From contig CAMZMU010000080.1 of assembly GCA_947311845.1 (NCBI GenBank), forward strand, positions 44,504,359-44,568,358: a DNA stretch of 64,000 bases, written 5' to 3'. Both the position numbers and the translations under genes were made by a program. Of the stretch, positions 30,718 through 40,560 are shown piece by piece; position 1 is the stretch's first letter; every line of letters begins with the position of its first letter. Origin of the DNA: Poa pratensis (lineage: Eukaryota; Streptophyta; Magnoliopsida; Poales; Poaceae). A model generated the notes under the pieces. That model did no database searches, was not told where the DNA came from, and saw only the letters and a list, made by a program, of their open reading frames with translations.

Positions 30718-31834
30718 CTGGGTTTTCGAGTGTTTCTGACACGGAGGAGGGGGCTGGTTCTGGAGTTTCGGAGGTGGCAGCAATGCCCTCCATGGACGGT
30801 GCTGCAAGGTGTCATGTGGACGCCGTGCTTGCAGCACATGAGGCGCAGGTGGTGGCACCCTCGGTGGTGTCCAATGCGGCTGGACTGCAGGAGGTGGTCG
30901 CCTCGCCGTCTTCGGAGACGGTATGCGCCCCATGCTCTCCTGGTACCACAGGTGGTGGAACCAGATCGAGCAAGGGGGCAGCGACCACGATGACCGCGGC
31001 TTCCCCGTGTGCGGCTGGGCAGCGGGTGCACACCCATGACGTGATGGTGATGACGCCAACGGGCACGTTCGGAGAGGATGGACAGGAGATGGTTGTCTCA
31101 CCGTCTTCGGCGACGGTGTGTCCTCTGCGCTCTTCTGGCACCACAGGCGGTGGGGCCGGATCGAGCTTGGGGGCTGCGATTATGGTGTCTCCTTGCACCC
31201 CAGGCGGGGGGGCTCGAGGGGGCAGCGACGGCCGGCGTAGCCGAGCACCGGTGTACATCCCTTCGATTCCTTCCTTCCCAATTCACCAGGCGGGTGATGC
31301 AGGGAGGGAGGCATCCGGTCAGCGCGTCATCGACTTCGGTGGTATCCCGGATCCGGAGGCTTTGGGCCTTCGCTCGAGTGGATGGCTTCGCGCGCAGCTT
31401 AATGCGGATGTCCCTCAGATGGAGCGGGCAATGGCATTGGCGGAGCGTCGCGACATGGGTCCAGGTACGAATTTAAATAAAAAGTTTTTCTATTCTCGCT
31501 TTTTGAATTTAAATTGGGGGTTTCCTTAGGATCTAAATCTGCTATTTCTGCTGCTTTGATTAAGAAATCGGAATTAGATAGAACTATGCACATTCTGCAA
31601 AATAATATGAAGGAAAATTATGATGACCATCCACATAGTTTAATCCTTAATAGGGCTTCGTGTCTTACTGAGGATCTAGAGGAAGATGATATTACTAGAA
31701 ATATGGAAGATAGGACTGATTTTTCTATCGTATCGGAGAGGGTCACTCGGACCAGGAAAAAGAAAGATTACTCCACTCTAAACAAACGTATAAGTGCTAG
31801 GATTAAACTACAAAAAAATAGTAAAGATGCATAG
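30714..31834 (+). CDS. LINE-B middle ORF, low complexity, one frameshift
   Basis: It begins at an ATG overlapping the ORF1 stop (ATGA, 30714-30717). An Ala/Ser/Thr/Gly-rich region with repeated 'VVSPSSATVCPLRSSGTTGG'-like phrases follows (about 30890-31190, three related copies). Then comes a more conventional segment ('RVIDFGGIPDPEAL', 'SSGWLRAQLNAD'). This frame ends at 31529. The overlapping frame (from about 31514) continues with 'KKSELDRTMHILQNNMKEN' and a basic tail to TAG 31832-31834, so a frameshift near 31520 probably splits one ORF. Equivalent low-complexity regions between ORF1 and the endonuclease occur in other plant LINEs, but no function can be assigned. Confidence 0.55.
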
Positions 31835-32560
31835 TTTAAAAGGGATCTTTTGGAATAGTGAAGGTTTTCGTGACCCCGGAAAACACTTGTTTGTTCAAGA
31901 ATCAATCCGAGAGAGGAAATTAGATTTTATCGCGTTATCGGAGACGGGAAGATCTAATTTTTCCACCCCTTTTTAACCCATTTGGCGGCGGGGCAGGACT
32001 TTAGTTGGTTTTGCTTGCCACCAAGAGGTAGATCCGGGGGATGCTTATTGGTGTTAACACTGCAACGTTCCAAGTTAAAAATGTCGATGTAGGGGATTTT
32101 TTGTGTTAAACTCTATGTAAAATCCAAATGTGATGGTTTCGAATGGGTTTTGGTGTCTGTTTATGGGGCAGCTCAAGATGAACACAAGCCTATGTTTTTA
32201 TCAGAGTTAGTCCGACTATGCGAAAACGAACCACTACCAATGTTGGTGGGTGGGGATTTTAACATACTTCGGAAACCTGAAGAAAAGAACAATGCGTCAT
32301 ACAATCCAAGATGGCCTATAATGTTTAATGCCATCATCCAGAGTCTAGAGTTGCGAGAGATAGAATTGACCGGAAGACAATTCACCTGGGCAAGTAGGAG
32401 AGAAGTTCCTACATATGAAAAGTTGGATAGGATTTTGGCAACAACTGAGTGGGAACAAAAATTTCCTTTGGTTTCGGTCCAAGCCTTGAGTAGAGCTGGG
32501 TCGGATCGCACACCCCTCTTCGTGGATTCAGGGGTACAAGCTCACCTAGGTAATAATGCC
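31827..32560 (+). pseudogene. LINE-B ORF2 part 1: AP-type endonuclease, broken
   Basis: ATG 31827 overlaps the previous stop (ATGCATAG). The domain opens 'GIFWNSEGFRD...KLDFIALSET', the first catalytic block of apurinic-like endonucleases. A TAA at 31974-31976 and further shifts interrupt it before the frame is recovered near 32130. The 'VGGDFN' catalytic block is at about 32250 and the final block reads 'SDRTPL' near 32505. The normal form is SDHTPL, so the catalytic His is replaced by Arg (cac to cgc). Target nicking would be abolished by this change alone. Confidence 0.8.
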
Positions 32561-34363
32561 CGCTTTTCGTTTGAATTATCTTGGCTTCGGACCGAGGGTT
32601 TCTACGAAATGGTGGCGGCCGAGTGGGCGGCTGTAGTAAACAGGAACTCACCTATAGAGATATGGCAAAACAAAATACGACACTTAAGGCGATACCTTAA
32701 AGGCTGGGCTAAAAACCAAAGTGGGAAATATAAACAGGAGAAAGAAAGATTGCTAAAAATCATCGATTTGTTAGATATTAAAGCTGAGAGCACACCGCTT
32801 AGTTCATCGGAGCGGGATGCTTTGAAGGCGGCAAATGATCGACTTTGCTGTCTTCGTAGAGATGAGGAGACCAAGTGGGCTCAACGAGCAAAAGTAAAAT
32901 ATATCCAGGAGGGGGGAAATAATACAAAATATTTTCACCTCATAGCAAATGGCAAACATAGGAAAAAGAAGATTTTTCAATTAGAGCAAGACGAAGGAAC
33001 CATTGTAGGCGAGTCGAATTTAAAGACATACATTACAGAATATTATAAGAAATTGTTTGGGGATGCAGCCCCGAATGATATAGTACTCGATGAAAGCATG
33101 ACTCATGATATACCGCAATTGACGCAACAAGAGAATGACATTCTTACAGCTGATTTCTTAGTGAAAGAAGTGTATGAGGCCATCTCTCAAATGGAACTCA
33201 ATAAGGCTCCGGGGCCAGATGGTTTTCCTGCGGAATTTTACAAGACCTTCTGGAGGTTATTAGGGATGATTTAATGGCTCTTTTCGTTCAGCTGAAACAA
33301 GGAAACTTGCCCTTGTTTAAACTAAACTTTGGAGTTATTACTTTGCTTCCCAAAAAAGAAAATGCGGTTCAGATTCAACAATATAGACCAATATGTCTTC
33401 TCAACGTCAGTTTTAAAATCTTTACAAAAGTAGGTACTAATCGTATTACTGAAATTGCTCAAAAGATTATTAGACCGACGCAGTCGGCGTTCATGCTAGG
33501 GAGACACATTTTAGAAGGTGTGGTCGTCCTCCATGAAACCATCCATGAGCTTCAAACGAAGAAGATGGATGGGGAGTTATATTCAAAATTGACTTTGAAA
33601 AGGCATATGATAAAGTAAAATGGCCATTCCTCCAACAAGCTTTGCGTATGAAAAGATTTACACAAGAATGGTGTGATTGGATTACGCAATTTGTTCGGGG
33701 GGGGGGGGGGGGGGGTGTGGTATTAGAGTAAATGATGACATCGGTCATTATTTCCAAACTAAAAAGGGCCTTCGCCAAGGGGATCCGCTGTCCCCTATAT
33801 TGTTTAATATTGTGGCGGACATGTTGGCCATTCTTATTGCTCGAGCAAAGGAGGATGGTCAGATAGGTGGTCTCATACCTCACTTAGTGGAGGGAGGGTT
33901 ATCTATTCTGCAATATGCAGACGACAAGATTTTACTTATGGAGCACGATTTGGAGAAAGCAGTTAATATGAAACTCATCCTCTGCATTTTTGAACAATTG
34001 TCTGGCCTCAAAATAAATTTTCACAAGAGTGAAATTTTTTGTTTTGGAAAGGCTAAGGAGGTCGAGAACCAATACAAGAAGATCTTCGGCTGCGAGCCTG
34101 GCTCTCTTTCTTTCGAATACCTAGGAGTCCCAATTCATTATAGGAAACTACGAAATGATGAATGGCAACCAGTCGAATGCCGCTTCGAAGGCAAGCTCGG
34201 CTGTTGGAAAGGGAAAATGTTGTCTTATGGAGACCGGCTGGTTCTTGTTAATTCGGTACTAACAAGCCTTCCGATGTTTATGCTATCCTTTTTCGAATTA
34301 CCTAAAGGGGTAAGAAAGAGGTTAGATTTCTATAGATCTCGGTTTATTTTGGCAGAGCGATGA
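32150..34363 (+). pseudogene. LINE-B ORF2 part 2: linker and reverse transcriptase, frameshifted
   Basis: Open from 32150 to 33274 through the endonuclease tail, a helical linker and the RT0 block 'NKAPGPDGFPAEFY' (about 33200). Then RT1 'LPKKENAVQIQQYRPI' and RT2 'QSAFMLGRHILEG' follow. A one-base shift near 33585 throws 'FKIDFEKAYDKVKW' (RT3, first catalytic Asp) out of frame. A 19-G run at 33697-33715 causes another disruption. The frame recovers with 'GLRQGDPLSPILF' (RT4), 'LQYADDKILLM' (catalytic YADD, about 33915), 'GLKINFHKSEIF' and 'FEYLGVPIHYR'. It ends at 34363. All seven RT blocks are recognisable, so the copy is moderately old. Confidence 0.87.
33697..33715 (+). repeat. G19 homopolymer inside LINE reverse transcriptase
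   Basis: Nineteen consecutive G residues lie where related RTs encode a short Gly/Ser turn before 'IRVNDD'. A C17 run at 34845-34861 in the nearby CACTA is similar. Both may be partly sequencing or assembly artefacts. Confidence 0.8.
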
Positions 34364-34651
34364 GAAAAAAAAAGTATAGATTAACCAAATGGAACATTAT
34401 ATGCCGACCAAAAGACCAGGGAGGTTTAGGGGTTGAGGTACTTGAGCTAAAAAATAAATGTTTGTTAAGCAAGTGGCTTTTCAAGCTTTCAAATAAGGAG
34501 GGGGTGTGGCAGGAAATGCTACATAACAAATACCTTCATAGTAAAACATTAGCTCAAGTGGAAGCCCAACCTACAGACTCTCCTTTTTGGAAAGGCCTAA
34601 TGAGAGTAAAGGACGATTTCTTCATTAGGGGTATTTTAAAATTGGCAATGG

Positions 34652-35874
34652 CACTACTAGGAAACCCTTATAGAGAGGTTACATTCTGTGGCGCACCCTT
34701 AATTGGTGCGCCACGAAAATAGTGCGCCACAGAATGTCAACTTTCTGTGGCGCACCTGGCCATGTGCGCCGTGCGCCACAGAAAGTTGACATTCTGTGGC
34801 GCACCTGGCTTGGTGCGCCACAGATTTTTTTTTTTCAAATCCCACCCCCCCCCCCCCCCCCGTCCCCGTGGATCGCCTTTTTAGTCTTGCAGAATTAAAG
34901 GAAAATGATAAAAATTTCAATAAATAAAATCCTTTGACATGTAGTTAGTTTTGAGTGTCTAGTAGGTATAGAAATTTTGAAATATGAATTTTGACCTTTT
35001 CTGCAACAAACAGGAAAAAAAACTTGTAACGGCCATAACTTTTGCATACGACGTCGAAATAACGCAAATAATATGTCAAAAAAATCGTGAGAAAAATCCG
35101 AGTTCGAATCCACCGGGGTTTACCCGGTCAGCAATTCACAGATTCCTCAAATTCCAAAACAAAAAAAAAGTTATTTCAAACAGATGATTTTTCGCAGCAA
35201 AATCAAAAAGAAAGAAAAAAAGAAAAAATATTCAAAAATTCAAAATATCAAAAGTCCAAAAAAGACACAGAAATGTATAACAAAGAAGATTGTTGAATTT
35301 TTTGGATTTTTTTGAAGTGTTTTGACTTTTTTGAATTTTTTGAATTTTTTAAAGTTTTTTTGAATTTTTTTTGGATCTTTTGAATCTCCATTTGAAACTT
35401 TAGAAGTTTTGAAAAATCTGATATTTAAAAACACACATTTAAACACATACCACATATACACACATAATACTTAAGAGGGTTCATATCATATATATATCAA
35501 TAAGAACTTGAGTAGCACAAGGGTAGGTGGACTGGGTGGAACTTAGAAGTTAAGCGTGCTAGGGTTGGAGCAGTTTGAGGATGGGTGACCTAGCGGGAAG
35601 GTATCAGTTCAAAAATTCAAGAAATATGAAAATAATTCCAATAATTAGGATTTTTCATATTATTTCTTTTTTTGATTTTTCTGAATTTTTTTGAAACTTT
35701 TTTCTATTTTTTTGCATTTTTTGAATTTTTTGATAATTCTGTGGCGCACCTGGCAGGTGCGCCACAGAATGGTGACATTTTGTGGCGAGATTTCTGTGGC
35801 GCACCCAGAAAACCTGGGGGTGCGCCACAGAAAGTCAAAAACGTGCGCCACAGAAAGGCCTTTCTGTGGTAGTG
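34652..35874. mobile_element. Non-autonomous CACTA element, 1223 bp
   Basis: Ends read CACTACTAGGAAA (left) and, on the minus strand, CACTACCACAGAAA (right), with 3-bp duplications tgg at 34649-34651 and 35875-35877. Subterminal regions contain many direct and inverted copies of 'tgtggcgcac' (for example 34689, 34747, 34796, 35744, 35799), the usual transposase-binding texture of CACTA elements. The middle is T- and A-rich homopurine/homopyrimidine DNA with a C17 run and a 5S-like segment. No transposase. Excising it restores the LINE-B reading 'FKIGNGNNKILE'. Confidence 0.9.
35535..35600 (+). other. 5S rRNA-like segment inside CACTA
   Basis: 'gaagttaagcgtgct' and 'gaggatgggtgacct' then 'gcgggaag' occur in the order and spacing of the 5S rRNA A box, intermediate element and C box. 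It is diverged from both true 5S and the Cassandra block. It lacks the 5' third of 5S rRNA, so it is not a functional 5S gene. It could be a captured Cassandra or 5S-derived SINE fragment. Confidence 0.75.
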
Positions 35875-36841
35875 TGGGGAAACAACAAGATTCTGGAAGA
35901 TACTTGGTTGGGTGATTCCCCATTGATGAACCAATATCCATTACTATATAGCATTGTGCGCCAACAACATGTGTCAGTTCATGATGTGCTACACAATGCA
36001 CCGCCGCTAAACCTCGGATTTAGAAGGGCTTGTAGGGAATAAATGGGACATGTGGTCTCATCTATGCCACAGATTAATGGAGGTCATTTTGACATATGTT
36101 CCAGATGTATTTAAGTGGAATTTGACCCAAAACGGTCAATTTACAGTAAAATCTATGTATGAGGATTTTATGAATGGACATACTAGATATTTACAGAAGT
36201 ATCTTTGGAAATTAAAAATTCCACAGAAGATTAAGATTTTTATGTGGTTCCTTCACAAAAAGGTCTTGCTAACAAAAGATAATTTGGCTAAGCGGAATTG
36301 GAAAGGTAATTCACATTGCTCTTTTTGTGGGAACGATGAGAATATAGAACACCTTTTTATTTCCTGCCCTTTTGCAAAACTCACCTAGCGGGTAGTTTTC
36401 TGTATTTATAATATTCCACCTCCTACTAATGTCACAAATATGTTTGGGAATTGGTTGAGGGGAGTGAATCAAAAGACCAAAAATAGGATATGTATAGGCG
36501 TGTCAGCTATTTGTTGGTCCATATGGAATTGTAGAAATGATATTGTTTTTAACAGGAAAGATAAATTTCATGTTTTACAGGTTATCCATACGGCGGTACA
36601 TTGGATCCAGTTATGGGCTTTCCTGCTGCCTTCGGACCAGCGGGATCTTATGGCGGCAGGATGTACGAGACTCCTGCGAGTGGCACAGGATTTTTTCTCC
36701 CGACATTCGTGGCAGCATATTAGTCGACTTTCGTAGTTTACTTATTTAGCCACTGTCGGCTGAGGAGTCTTTCTTAATCTTAGTGATTTATTGAGAATGT
36801 AAACTTTAAGATACGATATACTTTGTAATAATGCGGCTGTG

Positions 36842-36857
36842 TGCATCACTCGATGCA
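36842..36857 (+). other. LINE-B 3'-terminal hairpin
   Basis: 'tgcatc' (36842-36847), loop 'actc', 'gatgca' (36852-36857), followed by 'gaggctggga' and the tail. The same stem with a different loop is present in LINE-C, which fits a 3' recognition structure for the element's reverse transcriptase, as known for some plant L1 LINEs. Confidence 0.72.
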
Positions 36858-36990
36858 GAGGCTGGGATTAATAAAATTCCCTTTTTTTAAAAAAAAGAGC
36901 CTATCCAGATCTTAGGATTTTCATGGCCATTTGGGGTATAGGATAGTTCCTAGGGTCAATTCGGATTCGCATAATCCATTTAGACTCGCC

Positions 36991-37369
36991 GGGGCTTATT
37001 TGATTCGCAGGATAGGAAAAACACATGAATAGGAATATTGCAGGAATAGAATGTCATGACATTAATTTGAAATCCTACATGAAACAAAAACGAAGGAATC
37101 AGTAACCGGTATTGTTTGATTGCACCGCAGGAAAAACATAGGAATTTGTATAGAGATTGAGTGCATGCCATAGTTTTCGTAAACACATAGGAATTTTTCC
37201 AAGAGGTCTCACGTCTTGCTAGACATCCTATAAGATTGTAGTGTAGGAAAACAACCCATAGAAATTTTGGAAGATTTAATCATTTGAATCAAATTGGATC
37301 TATAGGAAAATTTCCTATGGATAGAAATGCTATGCAATTCATTTGAAAATCTTTTGAATCAAAGAGGCC
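36991..37369. mobile_element. Tourist-like MITE (PIF/Harbinger type), ~379 bp
   Basis: The left end 'ggggcttatttgattcgcag' is complementary to the right end '...gaatcaaagaggcc'. Internal phrases 'catagga' and 'ataggaa' repeat in both orientations, as in cereal Tourist elements. A 'taa' follows the right end but the expected copy on the left is not intact, so boundaries are approximate. Confidence 0.65.
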
Positions 37370-37417
37370 TAAAGCTGTGAGCATATATGGCCTTCAGATG
37401 CATGCCATTGCCAACTA

Positions 37418-37594
37418 CTCCTTCCGTGCATGAATATAAGACGTTTTAGCTATCTAACATGTTGTCTACATGCATACTAATATGAGTGCACATACACACT
37501 AAAATATGTCTACATATATCTAGATATATATATATCTAGATATATGTGAATGTGAACAAATGCTAAAACATCTTATATTAAAAAACGGTGAGAG
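37418..37594. mobile_element. Stowaway MITE 3, 177 bp, palindromic centre
   Basis: Ends 'ctccttccgtgcatgaatat' and 'atattaaaaaacggtgagag', with TA at 37416-37417 and 37595-37596. The 'aagacgttttag' and 'ctaaaacatctt' arms continue the inverted repeat. The centre 'atatctagatatatatatat' and its complement make an almost perfect palindrome. Confidence 0.85.
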
Positions 37595-37596
37595 TA

Positions 37597-38380
37597 GCAG
37601 TGTACTAGTAGCTATTAGTAATTCATTCTTCTCTTACTCGCCACATGCATTATTGGAAGCATTCTGTTTCCTGGACATTTTTCCATTGACACCTTATAGC
37701 ACTGTTTGCACACATGCATGACATGCATGCACTGTACTAGCCTCGTAGGTAGGTTTTCACATAACATGTACAGTTACTAACTAGATTCTATGCTTTTAGC
37801 TGCATATATATACATCCAAATTAAGCATAGTGCAATCCAGCCCAGCAAAGCCATGCATGCATGTACATGATTATAAGATGCTTTTATCATTGCAGTTTGC
37901 CGACATATGCATCCTTGTGAAAAGTGCTCACCAAGCAAGGTAATGGTTGGCCCAAAGATCGGCCAAATTTGTGCCTTTCCTCCTATGCATATACAGTACT
38001 ACGTTGTTGCATACGACGAGGCAATATTCTTTCCTGACACATGTGCATATCATATGATCATTGCATGATCCGCACTGCACGCACGACCCTATCGATCCGT
38101 GGATCTATCCTGCGAAACGACGTGACATACGGATTATATGATCCGTGCAGGATGCTGAAGGTGCAGAGGATGCTACATGCGCAATTGGACAATCTATGTC
38201 CATCTCTTCCTGGCTCTGCATGCATGCATATGTGCTGATAGCTAGATTCCCTCCCAAGCATGCACAACTTGGTCCAGCCAGACAATGAAACTTTGAAATT
38301 GAAATCGAGTGGTGTTTGTTATTTGATGTGATCCAAATTCATATAAAGAGAGAAGGCTAACTTCGAAGCGAAGCGGAGCC
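37597..38380. other. Unassigned AT-rich interval
   Basis: No gene or element resolved. Many 'catgcatgca' motifs. The phrase 'catagtgcaatccagccc' near 37826 recurs near 38406. Confidence 0.4.
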
Positions 38381-38715
38381 CCGTCGCCGGAGGCTTGGGC
38401 CGTAGTGCATAGTGCAATCCAGCCCGTCGTCGGAGGTTTGTTATTTATTACGGTACGCATCGTTGCCGAGTCGGACTGCAGCCGACTTATGATTTTACCA
38501 CCATATATACATCTTGTAAGCCGCCGGTTGGGATAAGTCGCAAGTTGTAAATCCCCCGTGTTTGTAACCTCACCCGATATAATGAAGTATTCCTGGCTGG
38601 CGCCCGTGGTTTTTTCTCCTCCATTGTTAGAGGGGTTTTCCACGTTAAATCTTGTGTCCCCGTTGGTTGATCTTCCGCTTTCTTTGTCGTTTCTTGACTA
38701 TCGTTTATAACAATG
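38381..38715 (+). mobile_element. Decayed LTR fragment (copia-like texture)
   Basis: Contains 'tgtaacctcacccgatataa', 'gttttttctcctccattgtt' and 'gaggggttttccacgttaaa' in an order that I associate with the 3' half of some cereal copia LTRs. No second LTR, primer site or duplication was found, so both limits and family are tentative. Confidence 0.35.
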
Positions 38716-38817
38716 TTCATGTATTTTAACAATAGATCTTGAACTACGCCCATATGACATCCTCTTCTTGTTTCTACGGTTTGTGTCCATTTGAAATGGG
38801 AGCCTCGTCCCAGCCTC

Positions 38818-38834
38818 TGCATCAAAATGATGCA
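38818..38834 (-). other. LINE-C 3'-terminal hairpin
   Basis: 'tgcatca' (38818-38824), 3-nt loop, 'tgatgca' (38828-38834). Stem sequence is shared with LINE-B while the loop differs; 'gaggctgggac' follows on the minus strand. Confidence 0.7.
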
Positions 38835-38946
38835 TACGACCGATTTTTTATTACCAATAAGTATCCAAATTCAGATAGTACCTCATTATTACAATCACTG
38901 ATCAGACAGTGCAAAGACAAATATAAGCCAGAAGAAAAATAACAGC

Positions 38947-39246
38947 CTAGCCATCTAGTCTTCTAGTATGCCGCCACCCATTGTGGCAGAAGATAGCCTG
39001 AACGACCGCCATCATTCGAGTACATCCGGTATCCAACTGATCCCGGTGGGTGCCTGGAGACAGGAGCGACCACTGCTGAATCCAGTACGTAGCTCGAAGC
39101 ACAACCTGCAAAAAATGTGGAGTTTGTATCTTGTTAAAGACAATATCATTCCTGCATTTCCAAATTGCCCAAAGGAAAGCTGCAACACCGATGCGTATAC
39201 GAGCCTTAGTCTCTTTGGCAACACCATTTAACCAGGTTCGAAACAT
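38947..39246 (-). pseudogene. LINE-C ORF2 terminal region
   Basis: The open minus-strand segment begins 'MFRTWLNGVAKETKARIRIG' and continues to 'WAIWKCRNDIVFNK', paralogous to 36440-36736 of LINE-B. It is only the last 99 residues of ORF2. Upstream parts lie in other frames. Confidence 0.75.
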
Positions 39247-40127
39247 ATTCGAAATACTGGTTGAGGGTGTATATTAAAAGTGAAATGAATTAGTCTCCAA
39301 ATATTTTTCACGAAGTGACAAGATATAAAAGATGTTCTACAGACTCTTCTGTATCGCAAAAAGCACATTTCTTACATCCAGTCCAACGTCTCTTAGCCAA
39401 ATTGTCTTTAGTTAACAAACCCGTCGGTGTAGGAACCACATGAAGATCTTAATCTTCAATGGTATCCGTAAACGCCATAAGTATTTGTGCAAAAAGCGTG
39501 TGTGACCATTCATATAGTCAGCATACAACGATTTTACAGAAAACAAGCCATTCGTCGTTAAACTCCACTTAAACGAGTCATTCTCCTCCGAGAGTGTCAC
39601 TTGCATCAGCCTTTCAACGAGGTGCAACCAGGAAATACGCTTATCCCCTAAAATGGCATGCAGGTTAAGTGGATTTGTGTTCAGCACTTGTGCGACTAAA
39701 ACATTTTATGTCTCACAATATTGTAGAGTGTCGGATATTGGGAGGCTAACGGTGTATCACCCAACCATGAATCCTCCCAAATTCTGGTTCGCAAACCATT
39801 ACCCACAACAAAAGAACCACGTGCAAAAAAATCTTGCTTAACCCCATAATTCCTTTCCAAAAAGGTGAATCACTTGGTTTCGCTTCCACTTGTGAAAGTG
39901 TTTTACCATTCAAATATTTGTTGCAAAGGAGCTCCTGCCAAACGCCCTCCTCTGTTAAAATCTTAAACAGCCATTTCGCTAAAAGGCTCAATGGAGCAAC
40001 AAGCTAGAGTACCCCTCCCCCCGTCTATTCATACACAGGTGTTTGTGCGGAGTTTCAATATATCATATATCATGCTTCTATGGTGGCTCATGATCGAGCA
40101 CAGTTTATATTCCGGATTTTACCCAGT

Positions 40128-40190
40128 CACTACACGAAATCGCCTTATTGCCAACGACCTTATATATGTTGACGGCTTTTTATCCGGACC
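40128..40190 (+). mobile_element. Possible CACTA left-end fragment
   Basis: 'cactacacgaaatcgcctta' resembles the CACTACAAGAAAT ends of cereal CACTA elements and is followed by 'gacgg' and 'ccgtcagcac' phrases. No right end or duplication was found. Confidence 0.3.
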
Positions 40191-40458
40191 GTCAGCACAT
40201 AGGATATATATGAGCTATGTAGGTCACATTTATAATACGAGACCGCATTATAGTTTGAGTAGGAGATGATATATATCTTTATAAAATATAAAATCACTAG
40301 AAATATGTTTAAGTTAAATCCGTGCGCTCCAAAAAAGGGCTCAGGATCTCATGCATGATAGAGCACCGTTTATATTGCACACTTTAGGCAGTAGATGGTA
40401 CTATGAGCTATCTAGGGCACGTTTATAATACACGAGCCCATCTTACTTCTAGTAGGCA

Positions 40459-40501
<43 letters not shown>

Positions 40502-40560
40502 TTTGAACTCCTAGAGATTTTGCTAGTTAAATCGGTACGCTCCATAAAAGGGCTCAGGAT
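40190..40560. repeat. Two-copy tandem duplication, ~205-bp unit
   Basis: 'atgagctat(g/c)tagg' followed by 'cacatttataatac' or 'cacgtttataatac', then 'gttaaatc(c/g)gt(g/a)cgctcc' and 'aagggctcaggat', occurs twice in the same order (about 40208-40346 and 40402-40560). The second copy has gained the TA microsatellite. Confidence 0.75.
40462..40504. repeat. (TA)n microsatellite with T-run
   Basis: About 32 bp of uninterrupted AT dinucleotides followed by a run of T. It interrupts the second copy of the local tandem duplication. Confidence 0.95.

Larger units (their letters stand above)
34360..36736 (+). pseudogene. LINE-B ORF2 part 3: post-RT region and zf-RVT, split by CACTA
   Basis: From 34360 the frame reads 'DQGGLGVEVLELKNKCLLSK' and 'SPFWKGLM', ending at the CACTA insertion at 34651. 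After 35875 it resumes in 'GNNKILEDTWLG', continues with stops through 'FKWNLTQNGQFTVKSMY' and reaches the zf-RVT cluster 'CSFCGNDENIEHLFISCPF' (about 36320-36380). A stop at 36388 precedes the terminal 'WSIWNCRNDIVFNR' segment, which ends at 36736. No RNase H follows, unlike LINE-A. The stretch just after the RT corresponds closely to LINE-C. Confidence 0.83.
27469..36894 (+). mobile_element. Complete-length L1-type LINE, plus strand (LINE-B), interrupted by CACTA
   Basis: A 16-bp target-site duplication 'aagagcctatccagat' flanks it at 27453-27468 and 36895-36910, and the 3' end is an A-run after 'ttccctttttttaaaaaa'. The order is a long leader, ORF1 with CCHC zinc knuckles, a middle ORF, and ORF2 with endonuclease, reverse transcriptase and zf-RVT. 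This is the plant L1-clade plan. Excluding the 1226-bp CACTA plus duplication, the LINE is about 8.2 kb. Multiple frameshifts, stops, an endonuclease His-to-Arg change and the CACTA insertion make it dead. The 3' hairpin is shared with LINE-C. Confidence 0.92.
38795..40006 (-). mobile_element. LINE fragment, minus strand, same family as LINE-B (LINE-C)
   Basis: The minus strand reads 'LLAKWLFKILTEEGVWQELL' and 'SPFWKGIM' near 39990-39830. 'FKWSLTTNGLFSVKSLYADY' (about 39590-39530) and the zf-RVT tail 'FLWAIWKCRNDIVFN' (about 39180-39140) follow, collinear with LINE-B. The 3' hairpin is at 38818-38834. Frameshifts and stops interrupt it throughout. It starts within the post-RT region, so it is 5'-truncated. 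I could not find a clear target-site duplication or poly(A). Confidence 0.8.

Noticed and set aside
32150..33274. Host gene encoding an endonuclease/reverse-transcriptase-related protein
   Set aside because: It lies between LINE target-site duplications and is collinear with LINE ORF2.
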